From Bacteriovoracaceae bacterium (GTDB lineage Bacteria; Bdellovibrionota; Bacteriovoracia; Bacteriovoracales; Bacteriovoracaceae), in NCBI GenBank assembly GCA_024711325.1, contig JANJTC010000005.1, forward strand, positions 1,054,001-1,118,000: a DNA stretch of 64,000 bases, written 5' to 3'. How positions within the stretch are numbered: the stretch's first letter is position 1; each line of letters begins with the position of its first letter. Shown here one piece after another: positions 34,421 to 44,217 of the stretch. The notes beneath the pieces are model-generated. The model was not told the origin of the DNA. It searched no databases and saw nothing but the letters and a program-made list of their open reading frames with translations. A program made the translations under genes and the position numbers.

Positions 34421-35304
34421 AAGAATCTGCGGAGTCCAAACCCGGCCTTAAAATTCGTCTGAGTTGTGGTTTGGATTCTGCCAGATTCCTGTTCTTCCCG
34501 CGTGCTCAAGCTCTCAAAAGCTCCATCAAATAGAAATTCCCAAGTATCATTAAACGGCAGACTCGCACCAATTTTAACCGTAGGTAAAAGCGAAACCGGA
34601 CCAGATTGGGAAAGTCCCACGGTCTCAGTATTAGATAATCCGTAGCCTAATCCCGCTGCCAGATAAAAACGTCCACCAGCTATGTAGTCCCGAAACGAAC
34701 TGAAATAATAAATGATATCAGCAATCGCCATGCTTCGGCGGGTGACAAGCGACACACCTTCATAATTGATCACTTCGCGCTCGTAACGAAGTCCGACATC
34801 AAAGGCCAGGTTCTCATAGAAGTCTTTCTCAAAGTAAGCCTCGGCCATGTAGCCACCTCTGCGGGAGGTATTGGCCGGAGCATCCGAAACTGATTCCGAT
34901 AGGCCTCGGGTGAGGGCACCTTTAAAAATAAACGATTTTCTTTTCTGAGCAATTTCCGTCTTGATGTATTTTCTGCGCTCAGATTCAGGTGCCAGTGCCC
35001 AAATATATTCGGTGGCAGGGTAGTAAGTCACAATCGTGCCTTTCTCAAACGGCAAGATGGCATCACTATTAAGAATCTGCCACTGAGTGAAGTTACCCGA
35101 GACATTAACTGCCTTAGCGAGAATCGAGACATCTTCTGCTGTGAATGTTCCGGTGATACCGGGCTGAAGACCCTGGCGTTTTCCATTACGTGTAATGAAA
35201 GTTTTCTTCGTATCAGATACGGCCTGAATCATGATCAGTTCGAAGGCTTGAGCTGAAAAGCTCAGGATTAAGAATAAGAAGAAAATGGTATGACGAAGAT
35301 GCAT
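34417..35304 (-). CDS. Outer membrane beta-barrel protein with small N-terminal domain
   Basis: The 295-residue product has a signal peptide (residues 1-20), a beta-rich domain up to about residue 110 (RNGKRQGLQPGITGTFTAED), and then strands with alternating residues ending in phenylalanine (GFGLRRFF), as for an outer membrane barrel. The family is not recognised. It is immediately downstream of the giant lipoprotein gene (31 bases), so the two may be made together at the surface. Confidence 0.6.
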   Translation of the reverse strand: MHLRHTIFFLFLILSFSAQAFELIMIQAVSDTKKTFITRNGKRQGLQPGITGTFTAEDVSILAKAVNVSGNFTQWQILNSDAILPFEKGTIVTYYPATEYIWALAPESERRKYIKTEIAQKRKSFIFKGALTRGLSESVSDAPANTSRRGGYMAEAYFEKDFYENLAFDVGLRYEREVINYEGVSLVTRRSMAIADIIYYFSSFRDYIAGGRFYLAAGLGYGLSNTETVGLSQSGPVSLLPTVKIGASLPFNDTWEFLFDGAFESLSTREEQESGRIQTTTQTNFKAGFGLRRFF

Positions 35305-35335
35305 ATCTTCATCATACCATTTTAATTAAAATTTC

Positions 35336-38300
35336 CTACTGATCTAATGCGAAAGGTGGTCTCCAAAGGCCGGTGCTATCTATAGTGCTTGACTGAATTG
35401 ATTCGGCTTTAGCATTTATAATACCAAGGTATGGTAAATAAACTGTTGGTGCGCCGCTTGTATTAACATGGAACCCAGTGAAGATTACATCTTTAATATT
35501 TTCTCCAGCAATAGAGCCTGCTGCTCCTAAGGTTAAGCCAGGCGCCACTTGTGAAACCCCAATGTTGGAAGTGGAGAGAATAGACTGAGTTCCGGTTAGA
35601 GATTCACAGCCACCACAAGCGATTGTGTTATCACTTCTCCAGCGAGCAAGTCTCGGATAAGGGGTTGCACCCATTCCAACCGAATGGAAGAAAATTCTAG
35701 CTTCTTGAGTGTTTGGCATTGAAACCAACTCAGGAACTTTTAACTTCGAATCATTAATCACATCATCGGTTGAATCAGTAGTTATGATTTGATTAGTTAA
35801 ATAATATTCAAGTGATGCTACAGCTGTATCGAGATTAGGATTATATCGTCCCATATGATATTCACCGCCATCAACGGCCCTTTCACGAGCTATGACGTAA
35901 TAATGATTGTTACCAATAGTATCTGTGGCGAGTTTCACATATTCAAAGTTAAAGAGACCGAAAATATCCTGGCTAGTTTGTTCGGAGCCAGCAGGGGTAG
36001 TAGGTATCCAGTCGGAGCCAGATAAAGTATAGCGAAAGATTTTCATTCTTCCAGCATCAGATACATCTCCTGATATGCGAGCAAAGACTAGTTCGCCAGC
36101 TTGATTTAAGCTTGCATCGAAAAGTGCTGTTTTGCCCATTTCAGGGAGAACATTACTTGAAGCCACTGGATTTGCTCTCATATGCTCATCTGCAGAACCT
36201 GAAAGTACTGTGATATTATTTTGGGAAGTTCCTGGAAGTGAGGCATTGATGATAGGTAAGTACCAACGTGATCCTACAATAAAGATTTTACCCATTCCGC
36301 TTGAAGCTGCGGTTAATCCAAAATCGATATAGTCATCGTGGTATTGGCCATATAGTTGAATAATTGAAAGTGCTGGCAGCGTGTTATCAACAACAGCTCT
36401 TATACCCTGCAAGGCAGGATCAGTAGAGTTATTTATTTTTGAAACAAGATTTGTTGCAGTTGAATTTATTCCACAAATGGTTCCATCGCAGAATTCATTT
36501 TCTGCAGTAGGCGTTGGGCTTGCTGTAAAGATTTTGCCATTGATCGTAATTGTATTTCCTGCTGAGAGGGTTCCACTTAGTTCGATCCGAGCATAGCCAC
36601 CTAAGCCGTCTCCTGCTACGAAGTCCACTTGTGCGCATGGAGAACCGCTGCAATCAGAGGTCCCATCGTAATGATCGTAATTGAATCCAAAGGGGGCCAG
36701 ATGATTCATGCCAAATTTAGCACTTGTTGCTGTGAATGATTTGTCTATTCTCCTGACTCTTGGGACCATTTCTCCTGGAGCTGATGATAAACTGGCTATG
36801 TAGGCAACATAAACGCTGTTGTCTGTACCTGTAATTGAAAGATTTGAAATTGTCCCACTGGCATCTACGGTGGATGAAATAGGAGAAAAATTAATTGTTG
36901 TTGTTTTGAGAATGTTTCCAGCCGCGTTTTTGATTGTTTTTTCAACAAATATTCTATCATAATCAGGAATGCCAGCATTCGCCACATAAGCAGTGTAAAT
37001 AGTCTCAGTGTTTGGAACTTGTGCTGGGTTAGTGTTATCATACCAAACAGCAATTTCATTCCGTGAAAGATCAGTGTTAGTTGCCGTTAAATTTTCCAGA
37101 TATTTCTTCGGTGTTACATTCCAAACACCAGTACATGTACCTGTCGATGAAACTGGGTTCGCAGCAGCACGATCACCAACACAAAGTTTAAGCTCAATGT
37201 TTGTCGTAATATTTCCGGGAGTGTAACGAAGTGTTTTCGTCGTTGCTCCTGCAATTGCAGTCCAAGCACCGGCTCCAGTCTTTGCATACCACTGATAAAG
37301 GATACTTGTTTCTGAAGTTGGTCCGGTATCAGTAACTGTTCCGGGATTAATTGTAAAAGGATACCCTGAATAAACGACTGTGGTTGAACCAACTGCAGGG
37401 CTGGCCGTAAGCGTATCAATCACTGGTGCAGGGTTATAGTTCCTCACATAAAGCTGGAATATCTTTGAATCACTTTTAGTAACAGTTAATGGAACACTAG
37501 GAGTATCAGTTACATCGACTTTAAAGTAAACCAAAGAACTTACTGTCTTAGAGACATCAAGTTGTGGAGACACTTGTAAAAGAAGATCTTCAGGTAGTTG
37601 ATAAGCGAGAGCGGCTACAAGAACCGGGTTCAAGCTAGGAGTACCCTGGATAGATCTGATAAAGTCCATGTAAGACGGACTTGTGATGGCAACTGAGCCA
37701 GTACAAGGAGTAGGAGTATTGATTGTACAAAGAGAGATACGATACTTGAAATCATCTAATTCAGCATCAGTAACATTAATTCTAAAAGTTACGGTATCAA
37801 GTTCAGTTGCATAACTATTGGAGTCAAAAGGATCAAGTGTAGCGAGTCCTTTTGAAATGTTCGAATCAGTATTAATAGCAGTTTGAGGGCTGATTGCAAT
37901 ATTTGAAGGATTCTTCTCTGTTACCACAAGATTCCAGTTAAGACTCTGGGAGATTAAACCAGCACCACCCACTGGAGAGCCAGAATCCTGCATCGTCGCA
38001 ACAACAGAGAATGATCCTGCCGAAGGATGAAGAGGTCCACTTGAAGTGAAGTGTGGAACCGCTAACTGACAAGACCACTGATTGGCAGCTTTCGCAAGCT
38101 GAGGTGGAGCAGCGGCAATGGCGGCTTGATAAGGACCTGAGTAAGAGGGAATAGTGGTTACAGTTCCAAAAGCTTTGGAACAAACAGTCTCTGTTCCAGG
38201 AACATCCACACCATTTAATTTCAGGTTTACGTTCCACTGAAATTCATTTGGATCGATCGCTGGATTATAGAAATCATCGGTCACAGTGAAGCTGACTACG

Positions 38301-39718
38301 AAAGGTTCATTTTGATTAACAAGACAATTGGCCTTGGTGAATGAACCGGAAGAAGTACATCCTGTAGGGTTATTAGCAGTTGGCCCAAATGCCATTTGGG
38401 GCGCAGTATTGACTGGTTTAACCAACACGTTCCATTCAATTGGATATGATCCATTTGAAGGATCAACATTTGATCGGTCAAATTCCAAAGAAGTTGCTTC
38501 GTCAAAAAGGCGTGCAGTTACTTTATGGACTTGCTGAACACTTGAACTAGAGTTTGCGAATTTTAAGATAGATGTATCAAACGGAGTTGGAATCCCACCG
38601 GTTTCACAAAGGTTAGCATCAACTAAACAGATCTTTTGCGATCCGGCCGTATCAAGAGTTTTCTTGGTACAGATATCTCCACCAAGACCATCAAGATAAA
38701 ATTTAACTTGGATACTCTTACCATCTGAGGCGTAAGTACCATCTCGGTCATTAACCGTTACACAAAAGTTTGGTTGAGTGGCCGAACCACCATAAATCCA
38801 ACTGAGTGTGGGGAAGTCATTGTAATCGATGTTGTTGTGAGCAGTGGTTGTAACACCAGGAGCTGGCTCAGCAATAGTTGTAACGTGAGATAAGTCAGGT
38901 TGCTTCACAACCACATTCCAATACTGCTCGGCCACGATCTCACCAGGATTATCGTTTTGAACCGAGGCGCGGATTGAATAGGTACCAACGCCAAAAGTTC
39001 CTGGGTTAAAGAGTGGAGTCGGAGATGTTCCGAGATAAGCGGTATTAGTTCCGGTAGATGTGAAATTAGTAAATGAATCTGTTTCAGATAAATAGAATGA
39101 ACCGTTCTTTAAAATGGTCCAGATGGTTCTGTAGTTATCAGTCGGCGAAATCGTGGCCCCGTTGTTTCTGATGTTAAATGAGAACTGAACCCGTGGCTCA
39201 GTTGGATAAACATCAAAACTTAGACTGCTTGGAGTCACTGGACTAATGATGGTTGGTTTAGGCAGTTCATTGATTTTTAATTCAAAACTGTGTGAATCCA
39301 CCACAGCTCCATTAGTATCTTTGATTTTTGCTGTAAGGATATGAGTCCCAACTTCGCCTAATGTTGTTCCCAGGAATGAGGCCGGGAATGAACAGGTCAA
39401 AGAATTTGAACACATAAAAACTGGGCCCGCATTGAAGACACGTTCCCATTCAACTGAATAAGATTGGTTATAAGGATTGGATACAGAGATAGAGAAGGTA
39501 AGTGTTGTCGTATCATCCTTAGAACGAGTTTGAGTAAACTGGGGAGTGAAATTGGAAATATTAATGAAGGATGATGCCCCTTGCACGATGGGCACACACG
39601 TCCTTAAAGAAGCGTTGAAGGCTTCATTCGAGGAACACTCTGTTTGCTTAGTTTGAGGCACACAGGCCACAAGCATGAGAGTACTTAATAATATCCAAAA
39701 AGCTTTTAAACCAACCAT
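35336..39718 (-). CDS. Giant lipoprotein with repeated Ig/cadherin-like domains
   Basis: The 1460-residue product has a lipoprotein signal (LMLVAC, C19). The first 850 residues contain several beta-sandwich repeats, each ending in a similar linker: FELKINELPKPT, WNVVVKQPDL, WNVLVKPVNTAP, WNLVVTEKNPSN and FQLYVRNYNPAP. The last 600 residues look like a beta-propeller or sialidase-like region (VWYDNTN, VYVAYIAS, YYVIARERA, ARIFFHSVG). It is probably a cell-surface adhesion or recognition protein. An AAGGA site lies seven bases before the ATG. Confidence 0.72.
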   Translation of the reverse strand: MVGLKAFWILLSTLMLVACVPQTKQTECSSNEAFNASLRTCVPIVQGASSFINISNFTPQFTQTRSKDDTTTLTFSISVSNPYNQSYSVEWERVFNAGPVFMCSNSLTCSFPASFLGTTLGEVGTHILTAKIKDTNGAVVDSHSFELKINELPKPTIISPVTPSSLSFDVYPTEPRVQFSFNIRNNGATISPTDNYRTIWTILKNGSFYLSETDSFTNFTSTGTNTAYLGTSPTPLFNPGTFGVGTYSIRASVQNDNPGEIVAEQYWNVVVKQPDLSHVTTIAEPAPGVTTTAHNNIDYNDFPTLSWIYGGSATQPNFCVTVNDRDGTYASDGKSIQVKFYLDGLGGDICTKKTLDTAGSQKICLVDANLCETGGIPTPFDTSILKFANSSSSVQQVHKVTARLFDEATSLEFDRSNVDPSNGSYPIEWNVLVKPVNTAPQMAFGPTANNPTGCTSSGSFTKANCLVNQNEPFVVSFTVTDDFYNPAIDPNEFQWNVNLKLNGVDVPGTETVCSKAFGTVTTIPSYSGPYQAAIAAAPPQLAKAANQWSCQLAVPHFTSSGPLHPSAGSFSVVATMQDSGSPVGGAGLISQSLNWNLVVTEKNPSNIAISPQTAINTDSNISKGLATLDPFDSNSYATELDTVTFRINVTDAELDDFKYRISLCTINTPTPCTGSVAITSPSYMDFIRSIQGTPSLNPVLVAALAYQLPEDLLLQVSPQLDVSKTVSSLVYFKVDVTDTPSVPLTVTKSDSKIFQLYVRNYNPAPVIDTLTASPAVGSTTVVYSGYPFTINPGTVTDTGPTSETSILYQWYAKTGAGAWTAIAGATTKTLRYTPGNITTNIELKLCVGDRAAANPVSSTGTCTGVWNVTPKKYLENLTATNTDLSRNEIAVWYDNTNPAQVPNTETIYTAYVANAGIPDYDRIFVEKTIKNAAGNILKTTTINFSPISSTVDASGTISNLSITGTDNSVYVAYIASLSSAPGEMVPRVRRIDKSFTATSAKFGMNHLAPFGFNYDHYDGTSDCSGSPCAQVDFVAGDGLGGYARIELSGTLSAGNTITINGKIFTASPTPTAENEFCDGTICGINSTATNLVSKINNSTDPALQGIRAVVDNTLPALSIIQLYGQYHDDYIDFGLTAASSGMGKIFIVGSRWYLPIINASLPGTSQNNITVLSGSADEHMRANPVASSNVLPEMGKTALFDASLNQAGELVFARISGDVSDAGRMKIFRYTLSGSDWIPTTPAGSEQTSQDIFGLFNFEYVKLATDTIGNNHYYVIARERAVDGGEYHMGRYNPNLDTAVASLEYYLTNQIITTDSTDDVINDSKLKVPELVSMPNTQEARIFFHSVGMGATPYPRLARWRSDNTIACGGCESLTGTQSILSTSNIGVSQVAPGLTLGAAGSIAGENIKDVIFTGFHVNTSGAPTVYLPYLGIINAKAESIQSSTIDSTGLWRPPFALDQ

Positions 39719-39739
39719 GGCCTATTCCTTTATCGATCC

Positions 39740-39764
39740 GTCTCGATGTTTTATCGGGACTTTT
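39740..39764. promoter_or_regulatory. Hairpin in the leader of the giant lipoprotein gene
   Basis: GTCTCGAT and ATCGGGAC pair (8 base pairs, one G-T) around GTTTT. It lies 22 bases before the lipoprotein ATG on the minus strand. T residues follow on the plus strand, but no plus-strand gene is upstream. The rest of the 243-base divergent gap shows nothing else that I can assign. Confidence 0.3.
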
Positions 39765-39961
39765 CTTAAAATTCCTTAGACTTGGAATCATTTAAACAAT
39801 TTTACTTATAGGTATTGTCTCACTTCCCATACTGGGGTAGTCGGGAATGAGGGCGGAACTCTTAAGAATCCGATGGTTTACAAAGGATATCGGGAGGAGC
39901 ACAATTTTAGGGAAATCTGATTACTGACCAGTTTTGTTGGCATTATTAAGGAGTTTTCAGC

Positions 39962-40816
39962 ATGTTCTCTTTCTTTAAATCCAATCAGGAAACTTTGGCC
40001 CAGAAAGGGCGAGTGATCGCACTTATGAATCAAAAAGGTGGAGTGGGTAAAACCACTATGGCCTTTAACCTGGCCCATGCTTTTGCAAATCAGGGTAAAA
40101 AAGTTCTTTGCATCGATATGGACCCTCAGTCCAATTTTAGTTCTTTGTTTGATATCCCGGAAATTGCTGACCGAAAGAATATTCATCATTTGCTGATTAA
40201 TTCGATTAAAGAATTAAAGGCACTTCATACACCAACTTTTTTGAATGATGTGGTGATCAAAGGTGCTGATGGCATTGACCTTATTCCTTCGGGCCAGGAA
40301 CTCTCAGGTTTTGAGCTGACGGTGGCAGGCATCAATGCTCCAAGACAGTTGATCTTAAAAAAGTTCATTGAAAAATTTGAACTAAAATCTAACTATGATG
40401 TGATCATCATTGATGGCCCGCCAACTCTGGGTTTACTGGTGGTTAATATTCTTTGTGCAACTGACGGGGTTTTGTATCCGTTCGTGCCGGATAGATTTTC
40501 CGAGCAGGGTCTTAAGAATATTCTGCAGGTAGTATCTGATATTGAGGAAATGGAAATCACTTCGACCCCTAAGAATTTGGGCTATATCCCAAATCTCTTT
40601 GATTCAAGACGTAAGCAGGCCTCGACTGATCTGGAGCAGATTAAGCAGACTCTGGGACAGGCGACTATGCACGAGGCTTTTACGAATAAGGTTCAGTTTG
40701 GTAAATCATTGGCACAGAGGAAATCTGTTTTCCATTACAAGTCCAGTGAGTACAAAGACCTGCAAAGACAGTTTACAGCGATGACTGAAACTGTTCATAA
40801 GGAGCTGCAGTCATGA
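39962..40816 (+). CDS. ParA-family ATPase
   Basis: The 284-residue protein has the deviant Walker A motif KGGVGKTT with the ParA-specific lysine, the A' motif DMDPQSNF, and Walker B IIDGPPTLG. ParA proteins move cargo over the nucleoid. There is no ParB next to it, only the small coupled gene downstream, so it is an orphan ParA likely to position a protein complex and not the chromosome. AAGGAG lies eight bases before the ATG. Confidence 0.85.
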   Translation: MFSFFKSNQETLAQKGRVIALMNQKGGVGKTTMAFNLAHAFANQGKKVLCIDMDPQSNFSSLFDIPEIADRKNIHHLLINSIKELKALHTPTFLNDVVIKGADGIDLIPSGQELSGFELTVAGINAPRQLILKKFIEKFELKSNYDVIIIDGPPTLGLLVVNILCATDGVLYPFVPDRFSEQGLKNILQVVSDIEEMEITSTPKNLGYIPNLFDSRRKQASTDLEQIKQTLGQATMHEAFTNKVQFGKSLAQRKSVFHYKSSEYKDLQRQFTAMTETVHKELQS

Positions 40817-41061
40817 AGAATAAAAATAAAAATCCACTTTATGTTGTAAAAGGTAAGGAAGTTCAGGAGGCCAGTTCGATTTTTGATCTGGTCGTTAAGA
40901 AGCTTAACCTTGAACCTGCCATCAATATTCTTCGGAATATTTTTCATCTGCTCTTGGAGCAAGTTGAAAACTTCGCCATGTTTAAAGCGGTGAAGGAATT
41001 TATGGATCAGGTTGTTCAGAAAATTCAGGATCTGGGTAAACGCTTTGGGGTCTTAGCTTAG
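40813..41061 (+). CDS. Small ParA partner protein, unknown
   Basis: This 82-residue product overlaps parA by four bases. The N-terminus is very basic (MKNKNKNPLY), followed by VVKGKEV and two amphipathic helices (about residues 25-50 and 53-78). The short, basic start resembles the tails that stimulate ParA ATPase in small partner proteins, so it may be the regulator or cargo adaptor of this ParA. Its stop is interlocked with that of the convergent gene. Confidence 0.6.
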   Translation: MKNKNKNPLYVVKGKEVQEASSIFDLVVKKLNLEPAINILRNIFHLLLEQVENFAMFKAVKEFMDQVVQKIQDLGKRFGVLA

Positions 41062-41333
41062 AAGCTTCGGCGCTTAGGTCCGGACGTCCGGGTATTTACA
41101 ACGTCTTCTTCCACATCATTAAAGTAAGTCTTCTCGAGACTCTCTTCGTTTAAAGCGCGGTTTCTAGGCATGGTCGTATTGTTGGTATCGACGGCGATTG
41201 ATTGAACATTATTGACTGAATCTTCCAGGTACTGAAGTTCCTGGTTTAAAATGATGGCCTCTTCGGCAGCTGTTTGGGCCAGGGCAAGAGTTGAGAGAGC
41301 ACCCAGAACCAAAATTAGAATTTTTCTCATCAT
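41058..41333 (-). CDS. Small secreted protein of unknown function
   Basis: The 91-residue product has a signal peptide (residues 1-19, ending ALAQ), a short acidic helix (EEAIILNQELQYLED), and a polar, probably disordered end with many asparagines and arginines. No family is recognised. It is divergent from queA, with an AT-rich gap between them. Confidence 0.5.
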   Translation of the reverse strand: MMRKILILVLGALSTLALAQTAAEEAIILNQELQYLEDSVNNVQSIAVDTNNTTMPRNRALNEESLEKTYFNDVEEDVVNTRTSGPKRRSF

Positions 41334-41394
41334 AACTATTCTCCTATAATGATCCTACTTATATATAAGAACTTTTCCAAGCGTGATTGAAAAA

Positions 41395-42450
41395 ATGACT
41401 GATTTAGAGCTCTCAAGCTACAATTTCGACCTTCCTCGGGAGCTAATTGCCGACCGGCCAGTGCCGGATCGCCATTCTTCCAAGCTGTTAGTCTATGATG
41501 AAGAGAGTGATTCCATCACTCATTCCACCTTCTCTGAGATTCATCAATTCCTGCCGGCCCATTCCACTTTGGTATTTAACCGCTCCCGGGTCTTTCCTTG
41601 TCGTTTGATTGGGAAAAAACCTTCCGGTGGTGAAGCAGAAGTTTTTATTCTGTCACTCCTGCATGAAAATGGAATTTATCCCGGCATGGTGCGGGCCTCA
41701 GGCAAAAGAAAAGTAGGGGACGTTTTTATTATTGGAGATCTCATCTCCGAGATCAAGACGGTTAATGGCGATGGGACTTTTGGTTTAACTTTTTCTCAAG
41801 GTCATCAGGAGCTTCTCAAAACTCTCGATCAAATTGGAAAAATCCCCATTCCTCCCTATATTCGAAACGGCGAATCGGATGAGGAAGATAAAAGGACTTA
41901 TCAGACGGTTTACGCTCAGGAAACCGGCTCGGTGGCCGCACCTACGGCGGGACTGCATTTCTCGGAAGAACTTTTAAACAAGCTCAAGTCCCAAGGGCAT
42001 GAGCTTGCCACTGTGACCTTACATGTGGGAGCGGGAACCTTTGCTCCAGTTAAGGCCCAGAATATTTTAGATCATAAAATGCATCAGGAATTTTTCACCA
42101 TCGATAGTGAGAACTTAAAAAAAATTCAAAGTGCTAAATTTCGAATTGCTGTGGGAACAACGACCTTAAGGACTCTCGAGAGCTCTTATCAGAATGGAAA
42201 TGTTCAGTTTGACCATCCCGGCTCCTTGAAGTCGACAGCGATTTTTTTGCATCCGGGGAAAGAAGTTCATTCCATTGATGCCATGGTGACAAATTTTCAT
42301 TTACCGGAATCCTCACTCATCATGCTGGTCAGTGCACTGATCGGGCGGGAGAAAACTCTGGAAATTTATAAAACGGCGGTTCAGCATAAATACCGTTTTT
42401 TCTCCTATGGAGACGGTATGCTGATTCTGAGAAAAGGAAGAAAAACGTGA
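41395..42450 (+). CDS. queA: S-adenosylmethionine:tRNA ribosyltransferase-isomerase
   Basis: QueA adds the epoxycyclopentanediol precursor to queuosine in tRNA. Family motifs are FDLPRELIADRPVPDRHSSKL at the N-terminus (shown here as FDLPRELIA), then VRASGKRKVG, ETGSVAAPTAGLHFS, THVG-type LHVGAGTFAPV, and VSALIGREK. The start is uncertain, because GTG at 41383 and ATG at 41395 both lack a strong ribosome site; the later one gives the usual N-terminus (351 residues). It overlaps the FecR-domain gene by one base, and tgt follows. Confidence 0.93.
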   Translation: MTDLELSSYNFDLPRELIADRPVPDRHSSKLLVYDEESDSITHSTFSEIHQFLPAHSTLVFNRSRVFPCRLIGKKPSGGEAEVFILSLLHENGIYPGMVRASGKRKVGDVFIIGDLISEIKTVNGDGTFGLTFSQGHQELLKTLDQIGKIPIPPYIRNGESDEEDKRTYQTVYAQETGSVAAPTAGLHFSEELLNKLKSQGHELATVTLHVGAGTFAPVKAQNILDHKMHQEFFTIDSENLKKIQSAKFRIAVGTTTLRTLESSYQNGNVQFDHPGSLKSTAIFLHPGKEVHSIDAMVTNFHLPESSLIMLVSALIGREKTLEIYKTAVQHKYRFFSYGDGMLILRKGRKT

Positions 42451-43031
42451 TGAAATTTATTCTGATGATGATTTGTCTACTCAGTGTTTCTCTGACCTGG
42501 GCAAAAGGGTCTGCTAAAGTAGTGCTCTTGATTGGGGAAGCCTCATTTGCAGGGAAGGCCTTAACCAAAACGTCTTCACTTCAGGGAACCGGAGAGATTG
42601 TTGTAGGCAATAAATCCTATCTGAAGCTTTTACTAAGTGAATCCCAGACGGTGATTGCCTTGGGAGCGAATACCACCTCGAGATTAAATATTTCAGCACC
42701 GGCCGAAAAGCAGGAACTTAATTTGGTTAAGGGGATTGCCCGCTGGGTGACGGGAAATAAAAAAGGGCTGGGAATAAAAACCTCCAACGCCACGATGGGA
42801 GTCAGGGGCACTGATTTTTATACTTCTTATCATCCGCTTTTGGGTGAGACCGAGATTGTCTGTTTTGAGGGATCCGTGGAATTCACCAACACTAATAATT
42901 CAACTGATTCCAAGTTGATTAAAAAAAATCAATGGGGTGGGATCGGGGGAAGATTTGGCACCAAGGTTTCAAGTATTTTAGATTTAAGTCCTGAGCTCAT
43001 AAAAAGTTTTGATTCAGCATTGCCCAAATGA
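42450..43031 (+). CDS. Exported FecR-domain protein
   Basis: The 193-residue product has a signal peptide (ending TWAKG) and a FecR domain with GKSYLKLLLSES-like strands and TSNATMGVRGTDFYTSYHP, the typical motif. Here the domain is free in the periplasm, with no anti-sigma helix, so it is probably not a sigma-factor regulator but a surface or peptidoglycan-associated relative. The start is set at the ATG that shares one base with the queA stop. It separates queA from tgt, which is unusual. Confidence 0.72.
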   Translation: MKFILMMICLLSVSLTWAKGSAKVVLLIGEASFAGKALTKTSSLQGTGEIVVGNKSYLKLLLSESQTVIALGANTTSRLNISAPAEKQELNLVKGIARWVTGNKKGLGIKTSNATMGVRGTDFYTSYHPLLGETEIVCFEGSVEFTNTNNSTDSKLIKKNQWGGIGGRFGTKVSSILDLSPELIKSFDSALPK

Positions 43032-43092
43032 TGCACCGTTTTTCCATCCTAAAAGGTTAGACTAATAAGACCGTCTCCTGTATTTTGGCGGC

Positions 43093-44205
43093 ATGTCTTT
43101 TTTTCAATTAGAAGCATCTTCTGGTGAGGCCCGTGCCGGCCGCATCTACACCTCTCACGGAGTGATTGAGACCCCGATCTTTATGCCGGTGGGGACTCGC
43201 GCGTCTGTTAAAACTTTATGGCAAGAAGACCTTGAGCGCATGAACGCTCAAATCATTCTGGGAAATACCTATCACTTATTTCTGCGCCCTGGTCATGAGT
43301 TGATCGAGAAGATGGGCGGCCTTCATAAGTTTATGAGCTGGAACCGTCCTATTCTTACCGACTCCGGTGGCTACCAGGTTTTCTCTCTCTCAGATATTAA
43401 TAAACTGACTGAAGAAGGGGTGACTTTCCAATCACACATCGATGGATCAAAACATCTGATCACTCCGGAAAAATCCATGCAGATTCAAAGGGCCTTAGGC
43501 TCGGATATTGTGATGGCCTTTGATGAATGCCCGAAGCTTCCTGCAACTAAAGAAACTCTCAGAACCAGCATGGAACTCACTCACCGGTGGGCCCGTCGTT
43601 GTAAGTCGGTTGAACTTAAATCTCATCAACACCTTTTTGGAATTATTCAAGGTGGACTTCACTTTGATCTTCGAATGGAAAGTATGGAAGGTCTTAAAGA
43701 GCTCGACTTTGATGGATACGCTTTAGGCGGACTATCAGTCGGTGAAAAAAATGAAGAGATGGTTGAGTTCTGTAAAAAATTTGTTCCGGCCATGCCTAAA
43801 GAGAAGCCTCGCTACCTGATGGGAGTGGGTAAACCTCTGGATGTCTTAAATGGCATTAAGGCCGGACTAGATATGTTTGACTGTGTGCTTCCAACCAGGA
43901 ATGCCCGCAACGGTCAGTTCCTGACAACTCACGGACCACTCAACATTAAGAAGGCCCGTTTCCTGGAAGACCAACTTCCGCCGGATCCGGAATGTAGCTG
44001 CCAGGTTTGTTCTCGTTATTCTCGCAGCTATGTACGTCATTTATTTAATGTCGGTGAGTATCTGGCAGGGCAGCTTATCAGTTATCATAATATTCATTTC
44101 TATCTTCAAATGGTCAAAGCGGCGAGAGAAGCAATTTTCAAGGGTTCGTTTGACGATTATTACCAGACATTTTATAACAATTACTCAACTAACCGTTGGG
44201 AATAA
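43093..44205 (+). CDS. tgt: tRNA-guanine transglycosylase
   Basis: The 370-residue enzyme exchanges guanine 34 for preQ1 in tRNAs with GUN anticodons. Motifs are DSGGYQVFS with the catalytic aspartate, GGLSVGE, CVLPTRNARNG with the second aspartate, and the zinc site CSCQVC followed by a histidine (YVRHLF). It acts one step before QueA. It is followed by yajC after 12 bases. Confidence 0.95.
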   Translation: MSFFQLEASSGEARAGRIYTSHGVIETPIFMPVGTRASVKTLWQEDLERMNAQIILGNTYHLFLRPGHELIEKMGGLHKFMSWNRPILTDSGGYQVFSLSDINKLTEEGVTFQSHIDGSKHLITPEKSMQIQRALGSDIVMAFDECPKLPATKETLRTSMELTHRWARRCKSVELKSHQHLFGIIQGGLHFDLRMESMEGLKELDFDGYALGGLSVGEKNEEMVEFCKKFVPAMPKEKPRYLMGVGKPLDVLNGIKAGLDMFDCVLPTRNARNGQFLTTHGPLNIKKARFLEDQLPPDPECSCQVCSRYSRSYVRHLFNVGEYLAGQLISYHNIHFYLQMVKAAREAIFKGSFDDYYQTFYNNYSTNRWE

Positions 44206-44217
44206 AAAAGGATAACC

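Noticed and set aside
35336..39718. Tandem DNA repeats in the giant lipoprotein gene
   Set aside because: The protein linkers are similar but the DNA is not repeated at base level, so no recent tandem duplication or CRISPR-like array is present.
39740..39764. Plus-strand terminator in the divergent gap
   Set aside because: No plus-strand gene lies upstream, so a terminator there has no transcript to end. It is kept only as a leader hairpin of the lipoprotein gene.
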